DNA of 64,000 bases, from assembly GCA_035463475.1 (NCBI GenBank), contig DATHTE010000035.1:1-64000 (forward strand). The letters are read 5' to 3'. The stretch is from JACPDI01 sp035463475. Lineage in GTDB: Bacteria; Acidobacteriota; Vicinamibacteria; Vicinamibacterales; 2-12-FULL-66-21. The notes under the pieces are model-generated. The model had not been told where the DNA came from, searched no databases, and saw nothing but the letters and a program-made list of their open reading frames with translations. Positions 58,701-64,000 of this stretch are shown here, in pieces (the first letter of the stretch is position 1; each line of letters begins with the position of its first letter). A program made the position numbers and the translations under genes.

Positions 58701-58970
58701 AAGAACGCAACCGCCGGCCCGTCCAGCGACATCGATCTGCTGGTGCACTTCTCCGGCACCGACGATCAGCGCCGCGCTCTGGAGCTCTGGCTGGAGGGCT
58801 GGAGCAGCTGCCTCTCGGAGCTCAACTACCTCCGGACTGGCCGGATCACCGACGGGCTCCTCGACGTGCACATCATCACCGACGACGACATCGCGCGCCA
58901 GTCGAGCTATGCCGTCAAGATCAACGCGGTCACCGACCCGGCCAGGCCACTCAAGCTGCGCGTGCGGTAA
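55797..58970 (+). CDS. GAF-like + PPDK N-domain + nucleotidyltransferase fusion (protein 2)
   Basis: 1057 residues from the ATG at 55797. The N-terminal about 130 residues (RAKELHCLYKVHELLN..., PFLKEERKLIDTIAERL) match the sensory GAF-like region of many histidine kinases. A linker helix region follows, then a PPDK_N domain (GGKSSGLLLA, IVRSSSLLED, QEVVGAR, LLQCRP). The shared C-terminal domain has GRWGS and FGTHFF (H829), and a minimal nucleotidyltransferase (FGSAKNATAGPSSDIDLLV, about 965-983, D978/D980) ends the protein. Possibly senses a ligand and modifies a partner. I know of no named family with this order. Confidence 0.85.
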   Translation: MTQRTDGSVDKIMDALRERAKELHCLYKVHELLNRPDMSVQDVCHELLVVLPPGWQFPDACFARITLNGVVYEPTNAGTTSWVQKADLVVHGHPVGSIEIFYTEPVPEADEGPFLKEERKLIDTIAERLSEFVAQRQVSRPPAAGEERPHVGEWRIILDFLRKTDQPLVGRIGRRLLNYLSWHGIAEAQAMLQRAVPQLPDNGGPDENRPIERKAVAPPVGSMDEAFEIAARHLPGDEIVSCIEKWIKEDKSAFLIEAVEHQHTSLADIGHALDRYEHFAASDRELSRAVQIGLRVSLARRLLSDDVEFVNRAKTYIEVEDYYQVLQHTIAPASSHGKLGGKSSGLLLATAIVRRAKEYADALGHIRVPRTWYMTSDGVLSFIEHNQLEDVHNHKYLEVEQIRREYPHIVQVFKHSQFPPELVHGLALALDEFGDVPLIVRSSSLLEDRMGAAFSGKYKSLFLANQGTKRERLAALMDAIAEVYASVFGPDPIEYRANRGLLDFHEEMGILIQEVVGARVGPFYLPAFAGVAFSNNEFRWSPRIVREDGLLRLVPGLGTRAVDRVSDDYPVLVAPGKPGLRVNVTPDEVDRYSPKKVDVLNMESGRFETVPIVELLKRYGLGYPMVRQIVSILDEGGVHRPAPFGWDPARVHPVVTFDGLVRDTPFIPQMRALLRVLRERLETPVDIEFASDGRDFYLLQCRPQSFLADAAPVAVPRDVPSDRVLFSSRRFVSNGRVPDLTHIVYVDPDGYLALPTFEQLFDVARAVGRLNKLLPRRQFVLIGPGRWGSRGDIRLGVRVTYSDINNAAMLMEVAARRGSYVPEVSFGTHFFQDLVESSIRYLPIFPGEPRVLWNEAFLRTVPSVLTDILPEYAHLSDCLRVIDVPRATGGLILRVLMNADTEEALGMFAVPSGAIAGALGLGPGPEPRPAAPITDEHWRWRLGMAERIAMNADPQRFGIKAMYVFGSAKNATAGPSSDIDLLVHFSGTDDQRRALELWLEGWSSCLSELNYLRTGRITDGLLDVHIITDDDIARQSSYAVKINAVTDPARPLKLRVR

Positions 58971-58974
58971 TCGT

Positions 58975-59808
58975 CTACAGCAGTTCGCGCGTGGCCTGCT
59001 CCGGCTGCTCGGGGTCGAACCGCACCAGCGCCAGCTCAGGACCATCGTGCGCGGCGCTCAGCAGAACCGTCCGTCCCAGGCGGTCGCGCCAGGCGCCGGT
59101 CAGGCGTGCCGATTCGTGCACGTGCCCGTGCAGCGCGAGCATCGGTTGCCGGGCTTCGATGAACCGCCGCACGGCGACGCTGCCCACGTGAACATCCACC
59201 TGAACGTGGTCGACGCGCTTGCCATCGAGCGCCGCCCGATCGAGGGCCGTCTGGTACGGCGGCGCGTGCAGCAGCAGGAGCGCGCGCGAAAGATCGCGCC
59301 CACCCGCCAGCGCGTCGAGGTCCGCCCGGATGGTGCCGTAGCGAATGTCGTGTTCGGGGACCGGGACCGTTCGGCCTCCTTCCTCCGGCGAGACGCAGCC
59401 GGGATCGACGTGCCGCGACACGTCGTAGCGTTCCCAGTCTTTCAGCAGAAATGGCGTGGGTGGCACGCACGCGTAGCCGAACACGTCGAACCCGCGCCAG
59501 CGCACGTGCCGGCGGTGCAGGTACGTCCAGTCCCCGCGGCGCTCGCCTGCCAGCACGGCGCGCTCGGCCGTGCCTGGATCGTCGTTGCCCAGAATGACGA
59601 ACACGCGGGTGCGATCGCTTCGGGATTGCCGAAGAAGTGGCGCGAGCTCGTGCTCGAGGAATTCGTCCCCGGCGGCGCCCCGCGCGCCGTGGGCGAGCAG
59701 ATCGCCGCCGAGAAACACCCCCTCCGGCTGCTCGGCGCGTATCCGCTCGGCCAGCCGTGCGTAGCGCGCCGCGCTTCCGTGCAGGTCCGACACGAAAAAG
59801 CAGGTCAC
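58975..59808 (-). CDS. Calcineurin-like metallophosphoesterase
   Basis: 277 residues from a GTG at 59808 that overlaps the TGA of the PPDK-like gene (GTGA). It has the phosphoesterase motifs: SDLHGS (about 7-12), GGDLLAHG (about 33-40), GNDDPG (about 72-77), LLHAPP and HGHVHES (about 225). Two-metal phosphatase; the substrate may be a phosphorylated protein, nucleotide or metabolite. Overlap with protein 3 suggests that it works with it, perhaps to reverse a phosphorylation. This is inference from the coupling only. Confidence 0.87.
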   Translation of the reverse strand: MTCFFVSDLHGSAARYARLAERIRAEQPEGVFLGGDLLAHGARGAAGDEFLEHELAPLLRQSRSDRTRVFVILGNDDPGTAERAVLAGERRGDWTYLHRRHVRWRGFDVFGYACVPPTPFLLKDWERYDVSRHVDPGCVSPEEGGRTVPVPEHDIRYGTIRADLDALAGGRDLSRALLLLHAPPYQTALDRAALDGKRVDHVQVDVHVGSVAVRRFIEARQPMLALHGHVHESARLTGAWRDRLGRTVLLSAAHDGPELALVRFDPEQPEQATRELL

Positions 59809-62747
59809 GGCTTGATGATGACGCCGTGCCGTCGCCGTCCGTTCATCTTGACAACCACGGGCAAGTCGAGGCGCACGTGCCGGACGAAGGGACCGCACGA
59901 GACGGCGTTCTGCGCTGCGAGCCACTCCCAGTCGACGAAGCCCTCACCCGCCTCCGGGTTCACCGTGAAGTAGCCGACGCTGCGCGCCGCGATGTTCTGG
60001 AAGAAATGGCTGCCCTGAGAAGGGGTCACGGTCAGATCCCGGAACCCGGACTCGACGATCACGCGCGCGCCGGAGATCTGCTCCCAGGTGACCGGAATTC
60101 CGAGGTACGGCTCGGCAGAACCCCAGCGTCCGACGCCGATCAGAATGTACGGCACGTGCTCCGCCTCGAGCGCCGCGTTCAGCCGGGCCACCGCGTGGGC
60201 CACCTCGGCGCTGCGGCCGCGGTCGAACCGCTCGTAATCGACGACGACCAGGTCGCGGATGCCTTCCACGCGGCCGTGGCCGAGCACGGCCGCGCTGCGG
60301 CAGATAAGCCGCTGCCGTGGGATGTCGCCGATCTCGAGCTCCGACAGCTCGCGCGCAATCGCGACCGGTCGCACCTGCAGGAAGCCGAACTCCTTCGGTT
60401 CGCCCGCCTGCGCGGACAAACGGGCGGCAAACTCGATCTCGACCGGGGTGCTCGTGGCCGTTTCGCAGACGTCGAGCAGCGCCGCCACAATCGGCGCAAG
60501 TGGGAACACGCCGTGCTTCAGGATCGGCGCGAACGTGACGAGCCTGACGCCGGGGCGCGCGATCCCGTCGTACAGCGCCTGGTTCTCGGCCGAATACGTC
60601 GACCCCACCCACTGCAGGGTCCCGTCCTGCTCGGCGACCGCGAGCGGAACCCGCTCTGGGTCTCGCGGCCCGTGGCCCTGGGCGGCCAGCGCCAGCGCGT
60701 AGAACTCGCGTTGCGAGTTCTGCACGGCGCGATCGACCGGGACGTTCTGCACGGGCCGCCGCGGCTGGCGTGGCGAGAAGCGGACGCACATGTCGCCGCT
60801 GACCACCGCGGCGCCGAGACCGAGCGCGACCGCCGCGATCCCCTCCTCCGTCATGACGGGATGAACAGGATAGAAGTTGTGCGAGCGGGCGACCCCGGAG
60901 ATTTCGGGATAGTAGAGGCCACCGTGGCGCGCGCCCACGACCTTCTGCACGATCACCGCCATCTTCTCTTCTTCGAGGCGATACGGCGACACGGACAGGT
61001 ACGTCTTGGCCCGCTGCGCGAAGGTGGACGCGTACACACGGCGGATCGCGTCGAGCAATTCCCGAAGACGCGTGCGTGGATCCGCCGCGGCGTTCGGCAC
61101 CATCCAGGTGTCGTACACCCCGGCGAACGGCTGGTAGCGCGAGTCCTCCAGCAGGCCGGACGATCGGACCGCGAGCGGGTAGCGGGCCATTGCGAGAAAC
61201 GCGGACAGCTGCTCCGTGACATCCGCCGGAAGCGCTGCGGTCGCGAATGCGCGGCCTATCTCCGCGTCATCCCGGCAGGTGAGCGCGAAATCGCGCAGGC
61301 CGCTCATGTCCAGAAACCGGTCGAACACCTCCGTGCCGAGGACCACCGCGGGCGGAACGGCGATGCGGACGCCCTCGAACGCGCGATCGAGTCCGTACTC
61401 GCTGACGAGGAGGTTCACGAGCGCCAGGCCGCGTCCTTTGCCGCCGAGCGAGCCGGCGCCAATCCGGCAGAAGCTCATCGCCGGATCGAACGTGTCCGGC
61501 GCGAAGTCCGCCACGATGCCGCGGTTGAGGCCCTCACGGTACTCGTGGATCTCGCGGACCAGGTCGGCCCGCAGGTCCTCGAGCGTCGGAAAGTGCGAGA
61601 CCTTCCGCGGCCGCAGGCGGTACGCGAGCGCGAACTCCGTCCGGGCTTTCAGCCAGCGCGAGAAGTGGTTGCGCTCGGCGTGGTACGCGATGCTCTCGGC
61701 GGGCGCCCGCCGCAGCTGCTCTTCGAGCGCCCTCAGCGTCCGCGCCTCTCCCACCCTGGTGCCGTCCGGGCGGCGGAAGATGAAGTCGCCGAACCCGAGG
61801 TTCTCGACCATGAACTCCCGCAGCGTGTGCAGGAGCGTCGGGGAATCCTTGAGCACGAAGGCCGCGCCGACCCCGCGGGCCTGTGTCTCGTTCTCCGGCG
61901 TCGCGGACTGGAGCATCACGGGAATGTCAGGCTGCTTCGCCCGCACGCGCCGCGCGAACTCCAGGCCGGCCTCGACACGAACGCTCCCTTCCCACGGGAA
62001 CTCCATGTCCGAAATCACCCCGAGGATGTGCTCCTCGTAGCGCTCGAAGTACCGCCACGCTTCTTCGTAGGAGTGGCAGAGCAGGATCTTCGGGCGGGCT
62101 CGCAGACGCAGCAGCCGCTGCCAGACGTTCAGTCCTTCAGGGGCGAGGGCCTGGGAGTGGCGGACCAGCTCGGTGTAGATCGCCGGGAGAAAGGATGAAT
62201 AGTACCGAACGTTGTCCTCGATGAGAATGATCGCCTGCACCCCCATCTCGCCGGTGTCTGCCTCGACATTGCGCCGATCTTCCACGTCCTTGACGATGGC
62301 TGGCAGGATCCGGAAGTCTCCCTGCCAGAGGAACACGCGGTCGAGGGGGTCGGTGCTGGTCGGATCGATCCCGTCGAGATCGCGGGCGTCGTGCGCGAGC
62401 CCCACGATCGGCGTCGCATATCCGGCAAGACGCAACCGCCGGGCGAGCGCTGGCGCCGCCATGTCCCCGATCTGCATCGAGGTGACGACCAGATCGTATG
62501 GATTGATGCGGCCCATCGCCTGGAACGCTGCCGCGCCAGTCGTCACGCGCGTCAGCGAAGGCACGCCGTAAGGCTCGAGGCTCAGGAACTCGCGCAGGAT
62601 CGCCTCGCTCAGCTGCCCGTCTTCCGAGAGCATGAACGAGTCGTACAACGTGGAAACGAGCAGGATCTCGTGGATGCGGAACCGGCCCAGGTCCTGCAGC
62701 CCCCTGGGCCGGCTCCCGGTGGTAAGCGGTTTCTGATCCGCCGTCAG
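59805..62747 (-). CDS. Two-receiver + PPDK N-domain protein (protein 3)
   Basis: 980 residues if it starts at the CTG at 62747, which overlaps the GDH stop codon (CTGA). No ATG/GTG/TTG precedes the conserved ILLVSTLYDSFMLSEDG start. Two receiver-like domains (about 25-145 and 150-300: QAIILIEDNVRYYSSF..., LGVISDMEFPWEG..., PVMLQSATPENETQ) precede PPDK_N (GGKGRGLALVN, AVRSSGLLED, FAGVYDT, FLQVRP) and the shared C-terminal domain with GRWGS (873-877) and SQGSHFFQN (H914). Same lack of a phosphohistidine domain as proteins 1 and 2. Similar receiver-fused versions exist in Bacteroidota as far as I recall. Confidence 0.82.
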   Translation of the reverse strand: MTADQKPLTTGSRPRGLQDLGRFRIHEILLVSTLYDSFMLSEDGQLSEAILREFLSLEPYGVPSLTRVTTGAAAFQAMGRINPYDLVVTSMQIGDMAAPALARRLRLAGYATPIVGLAHDARDLDGIDPTSTDPLDRVFLWQGDFRILPAIVKDVEDRRNVEADTGEMGVQAIILIEDNVRYYSSFLPAIYTELVRHSQALAPEGLNVWQRLLRLRARPKILLCHSYEEAWRYFERYEEHILGVISDMEFPWEGSVRVEAGLEFARRVRAKQPDIPVMLQSATPENETQARGVGAAFVLKDSPTLLHTLREFMVENLGFGDFIFRRPDGTRVGEARTLRALEEQLRRAPAESIAYHAERNHFSRWLKARTEFALAYRLRPRKVSHFPTLEDLRADLVREIHEYREGLNRGIVADFAPDTFDPAMSFCRIGAGSLGGKGRGLALVNLLVSEYGLDRAFEGVRIAVPPAVVLGTEVFDRFLDMSGLRDFALTCRDDAEIGRAFATAALPADVTEQLSAFLAMARYPLAVRSSGLLEDSRYQPFAGVYDTWMVPNAAADPRTRLRELLDAIRRVYASTFAQRAKTYLSVSPYRLEEEKMAVIVQKVVGARHGGLYYPEISGVARSHNFYPVHPVMTEEGIAAVALGLGAAVVSGDMCVRFSPRQPRRPVQNVPVDRAVQNSQREFYALALAAQGHGPRDPERVPLAVAEQDGTLQWVGSTYSAENQALYDGIARPGVRLVTFAPILKHGVFPLAPIVAALLDVCETATSTPVEIEFAARLSAQAGEPKEFGFLQVRPVAIARELSELEIGDIPRQRLICRSAAVLGHGRVEGIRDLVVVDYERFDRGRSAEVAHAVARLNAALEAEHVPYILIGVGRWGSAEPYLGIPVTWEQISGARVIVESGFRDLTVTPSQGSHFFQNIAARSVGYFTVNPEAGEGFVDWEWLAAQNAVSCGPFVRHVRLDLPVVVKMNGRRRHGVIIKP

Positions 62748-64000
62748 ACGAGCCCTTGGTCCATCATCGCGTCGGCGACTTTCAGGAACCCCGCGATGTT
62801 GGCCCCGTTGACGTAGTTGCCAGGTGTACCGAACGCTTCGGCGGTCTCCCAGCACGCCTTGTGGATCGCCCTCATGATCTTGTGAAGGCGATCATCCACC
62901 TCCTCGCGCGTCCAGCTCAGACGCATGCTGTTCTGCGACATCTCGAGCCCCGAGGTCGCGACGCCGCCAGCGTTCGCGGCCTTGCCCGGGCCGTACAGGA
63001 TTCCCGCGCTGACGAACTGCTGCACGCCTTCGATCGCCGTCGGCATGTTCGCGCCTTCGGAGACGACATACACGCCCCCCGCCAGCAGATGCTGCGCATC
63101 GAGACCGCTGATTTCGTTCTGCGTCGCGCTCGGAAACGCGCAGTGCGCCTTGTGCGTCCACAGCGGGTTGTAGTCGAGCTTGGGATCGGTCGCGATGTAC
63201 TCGACTCCCTTGAAGTGGTCCGCGTACTCCTTGATCCGGCCACGGCGGAGGTTCTTCAACTCCATGAGGAACGTGAGCTTGTCGGCGTCGATTCCCTTCT
63301 CGTCGTAGATGTACCCGTTGGAGTCGGAGAGCGTGACCGCTTTCGCCCCCATCCGGATCAACTTCTCCACCGTGTACTGCGCGACGTTGCCGCTCCCGGA
63401 CACCAGGCAGCTCTTTCCCTCGAGCGTCTCGCCGCGCGTGGCGAGCATCTCGGCGGCGAAATACACCGCACCGTAGCCGGTGGCCTCGGGCCGAATCAGC
63501 GAGCCTCCCCAGTTGAGCCCCTTGCCGGTCAGCACGCCGGTGAACTCGTTCTTCAGCCGTCGATACTGCCCGAACAGGTAGCCGATCTCCCGGCCGCCGA
63601 CACCGATGTCTCCGGCCGGCACGTCGGTGTCCGGCCCGATGTGGCGGTACAGCTCGGTCATGAAGCTCTGGCAGAAGCGCATGACCTCATTGTCGCTCTT
63701 CCCTTTCGGATCGAAATCGGATCCTCCCTTGCCGCCGCCCATGGGCAACGTCGTGAGGGAATTCTTGAAGACCTGCTCGAACGCCAGGAACTTGAGGATG
63801 CCGAGATTCACGGAAGGATGGAAGCGCAGACCGCCTTTGTAGGGACCGATCGCGCTGTTCATCTCGATCCTGAACCCGCGATTCACATGGATCGTTCCGG
63901 CGTCGTCCTGCCAAGGGACGCGGAACATGATGAGGCGTTCCGGCTCGACGATCCGCTCGAGGATGCGAGCGCTGCGATACTCGGGACGGCGCTCGAGCAC
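62744..64000 (-). CDS. gdhA: NADP-type glutamate dehydrogenase, copy 3 (partial, N-terminus beyond window)
   Basis: At least 418 residues; some 30 N-terminal residues lie beyond the right edge. It is the hexameric GDH-I type (450 residues): IGPYKGGLRFHPSVN, LTTLPMGGGKGGSDFDPKGKSDNEVMRF, GDIGVGGREIGYLFGQY and VSGSGNVAQYTVEKL. It assimilates ammonia into 2-oxoglutarate, usually with NADPH. It is a different subfamily from copies 1 and 2. Its stop overlaps the candidate CTG start of protein 3 (CTGA), so the PPDK-like protein would be translated by coupling to it. Confidence 0.95.
   Translation of the reverse strand: MLERRPEYRSARILERIVEPERLIMFRVPWQDDAGTIHVNRGFRIEMNSAIGPYKGGLRFHPSVNLGILKFLAFEQVFKNSLTTLPMGGGKGGSDFDPKGKSDNEVMRFCQSFMTELYRHIGPDTDVPAGDIGVGGREIGYLFGQYRRLKNEFTGVLTGKGLNWGGSLIRPEATGYGAVYFAAEMLATRGETLEGKSCLVSGSGNVAQYTVEKLIRMGAKAVTLSDSNGYIYDEKGIDADKLTFLMELKNLRRGRIKEYADHFKGVEYIATDPKLDYNPLWTHKAHCAFPSATQNEISGLDAQHLLAGGVYVVSEGANMPTAIEGVQQFVSAGILYGPGKAANAGGVATSGLEMSQNSMRLSWTREEVDDRLHKIMRAIHKACWETAEAFGTPGNYVNGANIAGFLKVADAMMDQGLV

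Noticed and set aside
59637..62198. 853-codon plus-strand open frame opposite protein 3
   Set aside because: Shadow of the PPDK-like gene, which carries all recognisable motifs.
1..64000. tRNA and rRNA genes
   Set aside because: All gaps longer than about 60 bases were read; none holds a cloverleaf or a rRNA segment that I could recognise.

Overview
This 64 kb window is high-GC, densely packed chromosomal DNA. Together the VWFA-family secreted protein, the DUF6677/DUF2085-like membrane proteins, a DUF6600-type FecR protein, a choice-of-anchor-V heme-motif protein and many short intergenic inverted repeats point to Acidobacteriota. Class Vicinamibacteria is my best guess, but this is inference from gene content and not a phylogeny. 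I see no rRNA, tRNA, CRISPR array, prophage, transposase or plasmid origin.

Layout. 1-9.2 kb (minus strand): partial enoyl-CoA hydratase, small membrane proteins, a VWFA protein, then a tightly overlapped run of an adenosine-kinase-like PfkB, MTA phosphorylase, an MBL hydrolase, methylmalonyl-CoA epimerase, MeaB GTPase and acyl-CoA dehydrogenase. 9.2-12.5 kb: an outer-membrane barrel, a Q/P-rich secreted protein, HemW and a DnaC-like ATPase. 12.6-17.1 kb: a heat-shock operon dnaK-dnaJ-hspR-sigma with a recognisable sigma70 promoter overlapped by a HAIR-like operator. 17.4-24.6 kb: a FecR/DUF6600 protein, class A PBP, Vgb-like beta-propeller, CxxCH protein, and prfB with the classic programmed frameshift. 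24.7-31.2 kb: Lnt, SPOR, slipin, NfeD and TPR protein (membrane and envelope). 31.3-39.8 kb: MobA, ArgRS, a gamma-Glu hydrolase, a LuxR-type regulator, DUF2231, a large glycoside hydrolase and an RlmD/RumA-type RNA methyltransferase. 40-45.5 kb: coaX, birA, nadC, valS. 45.6-48.9 kb: a response regulator, a B12-binding mutase subunit and the methylmalonyl-CoA mutase large subunit. 49.2-51 kb: an amidohydrolase.

51.1-64 kb is the most unusual part. It holds three glutamate-dehydrogenase-family genes and three PEP-synthase-like proteins. All three of the latter have the ATP-grasp (PPDK N-terminal) domain but no visible phosphohistidine or PEP-binding domain. They share instead a C-terminal domain with GRWG(S/T) and G(S/T)HFF motifs, and two are fused to sensor-like modules (a GAF-like N-terminus plus a C-terminal nucleotidyltransferase; two receiver-like domains). 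A metallophosphoesterase overlaps one of them. I propose this as an uncharacterised sensory or regulatory phosphotransfer locus tied to glutamate metabolism.

Two themes run through the window. First, several families of 50-260 bp intergenic inverted repeats sit at gene ends, mostly between convergent genes, and some have entered coding sequence. Second, several genes have a TANNNT box 6-7 bases before the start codon, suggesting leaderless transcription. The propionyl-CoA route (epimerase, MeaB, mutase large and B12 subunits) is nearly complete but split over two sites 40 kb apart.
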